Part shown: one piece after another, positions 11,701 to 20,918 of the stretch
Numbering within the stretch: position 1 is the stretch's first letter
Layout: every line of letters starts with the position of its first letter
DNA from: Leidyana gryllorum EB-2025a
Taxonomy: Eukaryota; Apicomplexa
DNA: 64,000 bases
Assembly: GCA_048772705.1 (NCBI GenBank)
Contig: JBLWGC010000213.1
Coordinates: forward strand, 62,001-126,000
Reading direction: 5' to 3'
The notes under the pieces: generated by a model
Databases searched by the model: none
What the model saw: only the letters and a program-made list of their open reading frames with translations
Told to the model about the DNA's origin: nothing
Position numbers and translations under genes: made by a program

Positions 11701-12666
11701 CAGCTCTGCAGCATCTGAGCTGTATTTTGAGCCCCTGGAAGGAGGAACCAAGTTGTGATGCGGTCAAGTACATGGTACAGTGTGTTGCCAACGATACCGC
11801 GGCCCCAACGTTCGAAGCTAAGTGTCGTGCAGTGCGGAAGTTGTTGGGCGAGCCATTGGTGGAGCCTTACGCATACCAACTTTGGTACTGGTTACAGACT
11901 CTGCAGCGCGATATGCTACACATCGATAGTGGGAAGCGCTCAACCGCTCAAGAATCAGTGATGCTCTTCGCAAATCACTCTGGTTTGGTCAACGAGTCAG
12001 GCGGAGTGCTCCTTAGACATGATGATTGGCAGCGAATTCCCCGCTATTGGAATCTGATACATAAAATAAAGCGGACCGAGTTGCTGCTCGGGAGCAAGGA
12101 GCAAATCGGGTTTGTGCGCGAGGTGATCCCAGGTTTCAGCCCATCTGGACCCCCTTCACCCTGCCCTCAACTTCCGATCGTTGAGTCCTGCTGTCGTACA
12201 TCCGCGGGACTCGCACCATGGTATCATCAATTTCTGCACGATCTTCGACGTTTTGCGGCCGTCGGTGGAGAGCGAGGGCGGCCTCTGGCGAAGGCGTCCT
12301 TGGCAATCTTTCTGGGACACTATCCCAAGGAGGTAACCAGTCGTCACGTGCAGCTCGACCTGCCATGGAGCGTGCTGTGGCTGCATGGATACCCGCCCCC
12401 AAATGCCACACACCCGGGTCAGAACGATCTCCAGCTGCCTGTGACTCATGCAGATTGCGTGGGTTATAAGGGCATGTGCAGAGTAACCTTTGACGCCACT
12501 CGTTTGGCACAATGGTACGCTATTTCGTGTAATTCATCATTTATTTGGCATTCGTAGGCCTAACTTCCAGGCCAATCGCCTCCGCAATGGTGCGGGGGAA
12601 ACGCGTAAGCGAAGTTTAGAAGACGAGAGGGCCTCGTCAGATGCCGTGAGACAGAAGACTTATTGA
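8757..12666 (+). CDS. Fam2: two-module tandem family protein
   Basis: Unknown function, 1288 residues. Exons 8757-12514 and 12558-12666; the 43-bp intron is supported because Fam3 and Fam4 keep the same junction and a matching tail. The start MKPLV is chosen because Fam3-Fam5 share MKPL at the same place. Residues 1-140 are shared with its sisters (DPNLWST, PAEFGHN, QWVTAPQNVPLADQWQQ, then an acidic DIDLDW stretch). Next comes a low-complexity region with a 42-bp repeat, then module A from about residue 422 and module B from about residue 978. The modules share the order: L-rich helix, WY[FW] motif, LP..DW-type motif, W[FY]..F helix, then G/N-L-PV strand and W.V...DL..W. The tail is basic (ETRKRSLEDE) and could be a nuclear signal. 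No transmembrane segment was evident. Confidence 0.85.
9264..9431 (+). repeat. 42-bp tandem repeat, 4 copies, in Fam2
   Basis: Four 42-bp units encode AVGTQSVHWGPQQ plus one variable residue (E/G). Fam3, Fam4 and Fam5 carry this element only once, in degenerate form (for example AVGTQTTHWAPPP in Fam3), so the expansion is specific to Fam2. Confidence 0.95.
10706..11067 (+). repeat. Near-identical block shared with Fam3 and Fam4
   Basis: By eye this 362-bp stretch matches 14758-15119 in Fam3 with a single mismatch (ACGATA/ACGATG), and 10785-11081 matches 18833-19129 in Fam4 over 297 bp with no mismatch seen. Flanking coding sequence is much more divergent. It encodes the DFW and NVLGLPV part of module A and the following helix. 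Confidence 0.9.
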
Positions 12667-12877
12667 ACTTAGATCACCTCAATTCAGCCATGAGTGCTAT
12701 TCGAACTGATTGAATGCAATGATACTGCAATTCGGTTTCGATGCGACTTGACAACACACATTGCTCTCTGTTCCCCCAAAGTTGTGAAAAGTGAGTGATG
12801 GAGCTCGACGTAGAATAGGACCATTTGGACTGATTTGAGTGTTTGTGTGAGTGTTTGTGTGATATTTTTTTGGCCCC
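12667..12877 (+). promoter_or_regulatory. Duplicated upstream region of Fam3
   Basis: The Fam2-Fam3 spacer resembles the spacers before Fam4 and Fam5. A shared element, TCAGCCATGAGTGCTATTCG, begins about 195 bp before the start; further shared blocks are CGATGCGACTTGAC (Fam3 and Fam4), GAGTGAGTGATGG and a T-rich tract ending at the ATG. It probably contains promoter and 5' leader of the gene. Conservation may reflect recent duplication rather than function. Confidence 0.5.
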
Positions 12878-15800
12878 ATGAAACCGTTGGTGCGCCCCCG
12901 ACGCAGCGGGCAACGACCTGTGCCTTTGGTAACGCTCACCGAAACGCTTTTGTGCAGCAGCATTCCGCCATTTGGCCTTCAATCTGCAAACGGCCACACC
13001 GACCCGAATTTGTGGAATACGAGCGACCCGGCAGAGTTTGGCCACAATGCGGCTCTACAGACGGTCGACCATTCAGGAATTCCCACTCAATGGGTCACTG
13101 CTCCGCGGAATGTACCGCTTGCCAATCAATGGCAACAGGGCGCACCGTTCGGGCCCAATCAATGGCAACCGGGCGCACCGTTCGGGCCCAATCAATGGCA
13201 ACAGGGCGCACCGTTCAGGCCCGATCAATGGCAACAGGTGGCAACAGTCGGGCTTAATCAATGCCAACAGGGCGCACCGTTCGGGCCCAATCAATGGCAA
13301 CAGGGGGCACCGGTCGGCCGCAATGACTGCCAACAGGTGGCACCGGTCGCCCCGAATGAATTGGGTGTACAGTACGCCAATTTTGCGCAACCCGCACGAA
13401 ACTCAACTCCCTATGGCCTCTCTGACGTTCCCGTTTATGACAGTGATGCGAATTTGGATTGGTTGGACCAACTGGTGGATGAACGTTTGGGAGAGTGTTT
13501 CCCAAATGCGTCAGCAACGCAGCTCCAGGCTGAGGTCCCCTCGGCAGCAGTGGCTGGTCCCTCCAACAGTTCGACAGAGCGGGCGGTGGGCACTCAGACC
13601 ACCCATTGGGCCCCGCCACCGGGTGACGTTTTAACGAATGTGCGGGCAGTGGAGGGCCACCCATCATCGGGAGCAGTCCAGGAGTTCCCTCAATTCGGCA
13701 GTCCACAAAGCCACAGTGGGAATCGGACGATGATTGCCAGACATCCGCAAGTTTCAAAATCCATCCAGGCTGTTCCCCAAGCGACTGCACAAACACAAGT
13801 GCCGATCAGCGATAATTCATTGACGGCAGAGTTGTTGGATACGCCAATCGTCCATGCTGCTCCAAGAAGTGGCGGGAGTGACACACGAACCGAAGCACTT
13901 TGTTGTGTGCCGGCCGTCTCCAAGACTTTGTCATCACAGGGCAGCGCCAGCACGACCCAAGGAGTAGGCAATGGTGAGGGCAGCATGGCGGCTCCGATGA
14001 TGCAGGAGGGGAGCAGTGTGCTTTCGCGAGGCGAAATTCAGCGTATGCCGTACATTCCGAAACGTTTGGTCGAAGGCAGAATTGTTTCTGAAATACTCCG
14101 TCCTTACATTGCCGCGAAGGAGACCCGAGATGTCGCTATGTGGCTGAGTGAAGATCTAGCCCGTCTGCTGAGGTGCACGTCGAGCGAAAAGCGTATTATT
14201 CACCTACATCAGCGATTGGAGGGCAATCCTGAGTATCTCCCCTTCGCATATGTCTTGTGGTACATGCTCAACGCCCTGCGCCCGATATCCCACAGAGTCT
14301 CAGTGAGAGATAGCGAACTCTACCTGAGGCACACCCCCCTCTCGAGATTGACCCGAGGCCTCGCTGTCTTCAAAGAAGGATCGGATGTCCATATTCTGGA
14401 AGCCTTCCAGACAAATACTGCGCGTCGTACATATTTCGGAATGACATTCCGCGAACTGAACGACACACCCTCAAAACTCACAGTCCTCCCGATCGAGTGC
14501 ATACCGCGCGAACAGCAGTTGAAGATCGCCAAGCTCGTCTGCAACGTTTCTCTACACGACTCCGAGGAGGCCCAGAAAGCTGTGCTGAGGCACGTCCTCC
14601 CTTATAGGGATTGGACCCATGTCAAACTGGTCCAGTTCCCTTCAGGCACCGATTTGCGCTGTGAAGGAATCAGTGCATCAAACCTACAATTCCGCTGGTT
14701 CTTTCGATTCATATCCGAAATTCTGCGAGGCCTCCAGACCTCCCATGAGCCATCCCTGGGTGATGCAGTGCTCAAACAGCTTCTTCACTCCCCCCTGACG
14801 GTGAAGGCGGACGGCCTGGTGACACTTGTCAATGAAGACTTTTGGGTCGGGAAGTCCCCCGACACAGAAGAGGGGAGTAATGTATTGGGTCTCCCAGTTG
14901 ACCGAGTCAAGAAGGTCGCTGACAACTCATGGGAGGTGACGATGCGGAGGGAAGATTTGGTTTCTTGGAATCTGGATGTTGGGGCAAAGCTGCAGACGCC
15001 TATGAAAGCTTTGGTGGAAAGTCAAGCGACATTTCCGAGGGCTATCGCACCGCCATTCCGCGATGAGTTGTTGCGACTGGCCAAAACCCATCCAGTTCGC
15101 ACCAAGATCTTCTGGTGTTTCCTTGATCGGGTCATTAGGGATTCGGCACGGGGTGTGACTCATTCGGACATGTGGAAGCTGTGGTTTTTGATTGAGAACC
15201 ATCCCGAGTTGCAGCCCTTGGGAACTCACCTCTATCAATGGCTGCAAGCCTTCTATCACGAAAAGATGGTCTCTTCGCAAGGAAGTTCACACACCTGGAT
15301 TGAAAACGGTCGGAAACACACACTCACTGTTGTCCATCAGGGACTCCCGCCCAGCCTGGACAGCTCCGAGCCCAACTGGACTGAAAGATACGTGATGTTC
15401 GGCGAAGTTCTGTACAGACCTTCGCCGAAGGACTTTATCCCAGCTAATGTTCATTTGCGCAGCCTGGGCCCCCTTGGCATGCTGAGCGCTGCATTGACCG
15501 ATGTGCAGAGCGGACGCATTTCATTGGCGACATTGAAAAGATTGGTGCCTTTCATCGATTGGAAGGATGAGAATGGATCCGAGGGTGTGGCGGATAGCAC
15601 GCTTCTGGCCTCCACCGGTGGCGGAGACACACTCACAGAGACTGAAACGCGTCCCACGCCCTCAGAAACGCTGCCGGGAGTTTCGATCGATCCTGCCTCG
15701 ACCCCTATGACTCTTCCAGTCCGCACAGAACTGATTTTGCCATGTGGCAACACAGCTCTGCAGCATTTGGACTGTGTCTTGAGCCCCTGGGAGGATGACT

Positions 15801-16712
15801 CAATGTGTTGTGCGGTCAAATACCGGGTACAGTGTGCTGCGAACGACACAGCGGCCCCAACGCTGGAAGCTAAATGTCGTGCAGTCCGGAAGTTGTTGGC
15901 TGAGCCATTCGTGCATCCTTACGCATACCAACTTTGGTACTGGTTGCACACTTTGCAGCGCGATCTGCCACATATTGATAATTCTCATCGCTCACCACTT
16001 CAAGAATCAATCATGGTTTTCGCCAATCGTTATGGTTTGATCAACGAGCGGGGCACAGTGCTCCTCAGACGTGATGATCAGCGGCTAACTGTCCCACATT
16101 GGGATCTGCTTTATAAAGTAAACGACGCAACGTTGATGCTCACGGCCGATGAACAATTAGCGTTACTCCGCGATGTGATTCCAGGATTCGCACCGCAAAA
16201 ACCTCCGAGATGGACCCCACCAACAAGCGTGAACCCGTGCTGTCGTTCATTGAAGGCACGTGAATCATGGTATCATCAGTTTATGGACGATCTTCGAAGC
16301 TATCTGGCCGTTGGTCAACACCAAGGATCACCTGTGGCGGAAGCATTGAGGTCAATCTTTCTGGGAGGCTATCGCCGGCAGATAACGGCTCGTACGGTGC
16401 GGATCGACCTGCCTTGGAGAGCTCTGTGGCTTCACGGACTGCCACCCGAAGGGGCAAACCACCCGCAACAGAACAATCTCAACCTTCCCGTGGCAGGAGC
16501 AGAACTTTTAAGATTTGACACATGGAGGGTGATGTTCAAGGCGTCCAGCTTGGCAAAATGGTATGCTTTTCAGCTAAACTCATCACTTCTTTTGCCTTCG
16601 CAGGCCCCACACCCAATTCCATCGCCTTCTCAATGGCGGTCAGGGATCGCGTAAGCGAAGTTTAGAATGCGAGAGTACCTTCTCAAATCCCATGAGACAG
16701 AGGACTCATTGA
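12878..16712 (+). CDS. Fam3: two-module tandem family protein
   Basis: Unknown function, 1263 residues. Exons 12878-16560 and 16604-16712. Reading through the 43-bp intron would end at 16654, but splicing restores a tail (RKRSLECEST) that matches Fam2 and Fam4, so the spliced model is preferred. The N-terminus (MKPLVRPRRSGQRP) is basic. The first 85 residues match its sisters, followed by a Gln-rich 33-bp repeat (13126-13356) that expands the QWQQ motif, which is single in Fam2, Fam4 and Fam5. Module A starts near residue 400 and module B near residue 955. The block 14758-15119 is almost identical to Fam2. The second module has the LWYWLHTLQRD motif, corresponding to LWYMLNALRP in module A. 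Cellular role cannot be inferred. Confidence 0.85.
13126..13356 (+). repeat. 33-bp tandem repeat, 7 copies, in Fam3
   Basis: Seven units of 11 codons (consensus QWQQGAPFGPN, drifting to QCQQ and DCQQ). The ancestral unit seems to be the single QWQQVTTVAPN found at the same place in Fam2 and Fam5. Confidence 0.9.
14758..15119 (+). repeat. Near-identical block shared with Fam2 and Fam4
   Basis: This is the Fam3 copy of the block described at 10706-11067; one mismatch to Fam2 was seen over 362 bp. Confidence 0.9.
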
Positions 16713-17008
16713 AAACCACTCATTGCACACATTTCATTTTGGAGAAGTCCGCCCATTGTTCTGGCCGTGTTCTTATTTCAGTTAATAGTCTCACCTGACA
16801 CCAAATCAGCAATGAGTGCTATTCGACGTGGTTCTATCAAATGATAGTGGAACTCGGCTTCGATGCGACTTGACGACGCATATTGCTCTGTCGATCCACC
16901 CAAAAAGTAGCACTCGCCCCAAACTGGTGAAGAGTGAGTGATGGGGCTCGACCAAAGATAGGACCATTGGACTGAGTTTGAGTGTTTCTGTGCCAATTTT
17001 TGGATTCC
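16713..17008 (+). promoter_or_regulatory. Duplicated upstream region of Fam4
   Basis: Holds the shared element AATCAGCAATGAGTGCTATT near 16804, the CGATGCGACTTGAC block and the T-rich tract before the ATG, in the same order as before Fam3. Likely promoter and 5' leader. Confidence 0.5.
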
Positions 17009-20000
17009 ATGAAACCATTGCTGCGCCCACGACGCAGCGGGCAACGACCTGTGCCTTTGGCAACGCTCACCGAAACGCTTTTGTGCAGCAACATTCCGCC
17101 ATTTGGCCTCCAACCTACAGACGGCCACACCGACCCGAATTTGTGGAGTACGAGCGACCCGGCAGAGTTTGGCCACAACGCGGCTCCACCGACGGTCGAC
17201 TACACGGGAACGGCCACTCAATGGGTCACTGCTCCGCAGAATGTACCGCTTGCCGATCAATGGCAACAGGTGACAACGGTCGCGACGAATCCCGCTCCCT
17301 ATGGCCTCTCTGACGTCCCGGTTGAACACAGTGATATCGATCTGGATTGGGTGATGCAACAGGTGGATGAATGTCTGAGACAGCGCTTCCCAGACGGGTC
17401 AGTGACACCGATTCTGGATGAGCTCATTCCGCCAGTGGTAACTGCCCCCGCCACCACTGTGACAGAAGAAGCGGTGGACACTCAGTCAGCCCCGCAACAA
17501 GAAAACACTTGGGGGGCAATGAGTGAAGCTTTAGGGGTTGTGTGGGGAGATAACGGGTACTCACCGCTTGGGGAGGTCGAGGATTTACCTCATCTTGGCA
17601 GTCTACAAAGCCACTCATACGTCACGCGAGATTGTCCGATGAATCCCGATGCGACTCTGGAGACTGTGCCAACTGCACCGATCCCAAGTTACACTCAGAC
17701 TGTTCCCCAAATGGCCGCGCCGACGCATCTGGCGGACAGCAGTTACTGGCCGACGCCAGAGGGGTCGGATTTGGGAAACATCGTCGGAGGGTCCGACGTT
17801 CTGACCCAACGCGGAGGTGAAGACGTGATCAGTGCTGCAACGTCTCACGAGGCGACTGTCACAGCTGGTCCCAGTGCCATCGCGAGTGGCAAACGGATCG
17901 AAACAGTCGAAGCTGTGTCCTCCACTCTCACCCCTTCGCCACCACAGAGCCGTCCCAAAACCGTGGGAACAGCCGCCCCCCCACAAGCACAGGCAGAGGC
18001 GATCAGTGTGAGTGGTCAACCAAGGCAATACAAGCCCCTCGATCTGCACGTTACAGATCGTTTCATCGGGTCTGTAGTCCTTACAGAGATGCTCAAACCT
18101 TACATTCGCGTCGAGGAGATTCGAGATGTTGCCACGAGGTTGAGGAACAGTCTGCTCGGACTACTCGAGGTGTCAGCGGCTGATAGGCGCGTTAATACTC
18201 TTTGGAAGCTATTGGAGACAGACCCGGAGTTTCTCCCCTTCGCATATCTCATGTGGTACTTTGTCAATACTCTGAGACCATTCTCCCACAAAATCAGTGT
18301 GATAGACGGCGAAATGCATCTGAGGGGTAAGGCGGTGTCACGACTCCAGCGAAGCGTTGGTGCTTGGAGGTCGGGACCGTGGGTCAATTTCTTAGAAGTC
18401 TTCCAGCCCGAAAATGGACATCGTACGTATTTCGGGATGACAGTGCGTCGATCTGTTGAGGTGGAGCCAACAGCCGCAGACATCTGCACCAAGAACGGCG
18501 CGGGCATATCTGCAGCAGAGCAGTTGAAGATCGCCCAGCTCGTGTGCAAAGCCTCTCTGACGGACTCTGTGGAAGACCAGAAGACTCTGCTTAGTTACGT
18601 TCTCCCTTGCAGGGATTGGAAACGGGTCAAATTGGTCAAATTACCTCCGGACCAACGTGTGCGGTGCCAAGGAATGAGTGCATCAAACCTTCAATTCGAG
18701 TGGTTCTGTCGATTCCTATGCGACGTGATCGTAGTCAGCCGGGTCTCCAAGCACGCCGCAGAACTGGTCGAACAGCTTCTTCACTTCCCCCTGACGGTGA
18801 GGTTGAACGGCCTGGTGACACTTGTCAATGAGGACTTTTGGGTCGGGAAGTCCCCCGACACAGAAGAGGGGAGTAATGTATTGGGTCTCCCAGTTGACCG
18901 AGTCAAGAAGGTCGCTGACAACTCATGGGAGGTGACGATACGGAGGGAAGATTTGGTTTCTTGGAATCTGGATGTTGGGGCAAAGCTGCAGACGCCTATG
19001 AAAGCTTTGGTGGAAAGTCAAGCGACATTTCCGAGGGCTATCGCACCGCCATTCCGCGATGAGTTGTTGCGACTGGCCAAAACCCATCCAGTTCGCACCA
19101 AGATCTTCTGGTGTTACCTCGATCGGCTCGTCAAGTCTCGGGAAGGTCTTATGTCAATATCGGACATGGCGGAAATCTGGTCAGCGCTCGAGAAGCATCC
19201 GGAATTGCGACCTTTGGGACCTCATTTGTACCTATGGTTGCAAACCTTCTTCTATGAAAAGTTGAAAACTTGGCAAGGAGTCAAACACTCGTGGACTGAG
19301 GATCATTGGAGAAATACACTCTCTGTGTTCTATCTGGACACCACTCCACCTCGCGGGACTGCTCTGGCCGGCTACAACGGAAAGTATGTGTTGTTCGGCC
19401 GAGTCTGCCCGACAGGAAGGGCTGCCATGAACGTTCCCGATACAGTTCGCGATGGCAGTCTCGGCTGTCGTCAGACGTTGAATGCTGCGTTGCGCAATGT
19501 GCAGAACAGATCCATTTCATTGGCCACAATGAAATTAGTCGTTCCGTTCATCAATTGGGAGGATGCATTTAGCTCAGAGGGTGTGGCTGATAGCACTGTT
19601 ACGGCCTCAACCAGCGTCGGAAACACACTCACAGAGAGTGAGACGCTCCCCACACCCTCAGAAACGGTGACCGATGCGCTGCTGGAAGTTGGGGTTGATG
19701 CTACCCCGATATCTGGTGGTGTATGTTTACAATCCTCAGACAGTCAGTTGCACTGTGAAGATACACCCCTGCAGCATCTAAACTGTATCTTGAGCCCCTG
19801 GGAGGCGGATGAAACGATTAGTGCGCTCAAGTACATGGTATGGTCCGTTACGAACGACATCGCGGCCCCAACGCTGGAAGCTAAATGTCGTGCAGTGCGG
19901 AAGTTGTTGGCTGAGCCATTGGTGGAGCCTTACGCGTACCAACTTTGGTACTGGTTGCAAACTCTGCATCGCGATCTGCCACATATTGGTTGGCAGAGGC

Positions 20001-20731
20001 GCTCAAGTGGTCCAGAACCACTGTTCATTTTTGCCAATCACTTTGGTACAGTCAACGAACGGGGCACATTGCTTACGGATCATGACAATTGGCAGCAAAG
20101 TGTCCAGTGCGCGAAACTGGCTGATCGAATAAAGACGGCCTCGTTGATGCTCACGGCCGATGATCAAAGAGCGTTACTCCGCGATGTGATTCCAGGATTC
20201 ACACCGCAAAAACCTCTGAAATGGACCCCACCAACAGACCTGAAGCCGTGCTGTCATTCTACCAAGGGACTTGGATCATGGCATCATCGGTTTATGGAGG
20301 ATCTTCGAAGCTTTGCGGCCATCGCCCGAGAGCGAGGGCAGCCTGTGTCGGCATCGTTAATGGCAATCTTTTCCGGACAGTATTCGTATCGGGTAACCAA
20401 GCAATCTTTGCAAGTCGATTTGCCATGGAGCGCGCTGTGGTCCAACAACACACCAGACGAAGATGCTACACACCCGCGTGAGAACAATCTCGGCCTCCCT
20501 GTTCACAAGGCGAAACTCATAGGAAGGGAGTGGTGGAGAGTAACGTTTGATGCCAGTCGTTTAATACATTGGTACGCTATCTACTTGAAAAAGCGTTCAT
20601 CATTACTGTCCATTATTCGTAGGCCCAAATTCCAATGCGATCTCATACTGCATGGCCCTAAGGAAACGCGTAAGCGTCCTTCAGAAGGCGAAAGCACCTC
20701 CTCAGATGCCGTGAGACAGAAGACTCATTAA
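17009..20731 (+). CDS. Fam4: two-module tandem family protein
   Basis: Unknown function, 1223 residues if spliced (exons 17009-20571 and 20623-20731) or 1240 if not. The intron at 20572-20622 is 51 bp, a multiple of three without a stop, so both forms end in the same tail (KETRKRPSEGE..RQKTH). An in-frame ATG exists at 16982, but MKPLL at 17009 matches its sisters. The first 275 bp are nearly identical to Fam5. The N-terminal low-complexity region resembles Fam2 but lacks the expanded 42-bp repeat, keeping one degenerate copy. Module A starts near residue 350 and module B near residue 910. The 18833-19129 block is identical to Fam2 by eye. No known domain was recognised. Confidence 0.85.
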   Translation: MKPLLRPRRSGQRPVPLATLTETLLCSNIPPFGLQPTDGHTDPNLWSTSDPAEFGHNAAPPTVDYTGTATQWVTAPQNVPLADQWQQVTTVATNPAPYGLSDVPVEHSDIDLDWVMQQVDECLRQRFPDGSVTPILDELIPPVVTAPATTVTEEAVDTQSAPQQENTWGAMSEALGVVWGDNGYSPLGEVEDLPHLGSLQSHSYVTRDCPMNPDATLETVPTAPIPSYTQTVPQMAAPTHLADSSYWPTPEGSDLGNIVGGSDVLTQRGGEDVISAATSHEATVTAGPSAIASGKRIETVEAVSSTLTPSPPQSRPKTVGTAAPPQAQAEAISVSGQPRQYKPLDLHVTDRFIGSVVLTEMLKPYIRVEEIRDVATRLRNSLLGLLEVSAADRRVNTLWKLLETDPEFLPFAYLMWYFVNTLRPFSHKISVIDGEMHLRGKAVSRLQRSVGAWRSGPWVNFLEVFQPENGHRTYFGMTVRRSVEVEPTAADICTKNGAGISAAEQLKIAQLVCKASLTDSVEDQKTLLSYVLPCRDWKRVKLVKLPPDQRVRCQGMSASNLQFEWFCRFLCDVIVVSRVSKHAAELVEQLLHFPLTVRLNGLVTLVNEDFWVGKSPDTEEGSNVLGLPVDRVKKVADNSWEVTIRREDLVSWNLDVGAKLQTPMKALVESQATFPRAIAPPFRDELLRLAKTHPVRTKIFWCYLDRLVKSREGLMSISDMAEIWSALEKHPELRPLGPHLYLWLQTFFYEKLKTWQGVKHSWTEDHWRNTLSVFYLDTTPPRGTALAGYNGKYVLFGRVCPTGRAAMNVPDTVRDGSLGCRQTLNAALRNVQNRSISLATMKLVVPFINWEDAFSSEGVADSTVTASTSVGNTLTESETLPTPSETVTDALLEVGVDATPISGGVCLQSSDSQLHCEDTPLQHLNCILSPWEADETISALKYMVWSVTNDIAAPTLEAKCRAVRKLLAEPLVEPYAYQLWYWLQTLHRDLPHIGWQRRSSGPEPLFIFANHFGTVNERGTLLTDHDNWQQSVQCAKLADRIKTASLMLTADDQRALLRDVIPGFTPQKPLKWTPPTDLKPCCHSTKGLGSWHHRFMEDLRSFAAIARERGQPVSASLMAIFSGQYSYRVTKQSLQVDLPWSALWSNNTPDEDATHPRENNLGLPVHKAKLIGREWWRVTFDASRLIHWYAIYLKKRSSLLSIIRRPKFQCDLILHGPKETRKRPSEGESTSSDAVRQKTH
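18833..19129 (+). repeat. Block identical to Fam2
   Basis: Fam4 copy of the shared block; 297 bp match Fam2 10785-11081 with no difference seen, while sequence just upstream and downstream differs. Confidence 0.9.
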
Positions 20732-20918
20732 ACTTACATTTTTCGAGAAATCCACCCATTAATCACAGTGACAGTGACAGACAGTCTCAACTCGCACCCT
20801 AATTCAGCAATCAGTGCTATTCAAACTGTTTTTATGCAATGATAGTGCAAGTCGGTCGACGAACGATAGGATTGCTGGAAGTGGGTCTGAGTGGGTGTGT
20901 GATAATTTTTTGGACTCC
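20732..20918 (+). promoter_or_regulatory. Duplicated upstream region of Fam5, shortened
   Basis: Contains AATTCAGCAATCAGTGCTAT near 20801 and the T-rich tract before the ATG, but the middle blocks seen before Fam3 and Fam4 are missing, so the element lies only about 115 bp from the start. Confidence 0.45.

Noticed and set aside
12972-13634. 220-codon overlapping ORF across the Fam3 repeat
   Set aside because: Same cause as above; the main frame is conserved with Fam2, Fam4 and Fam5.
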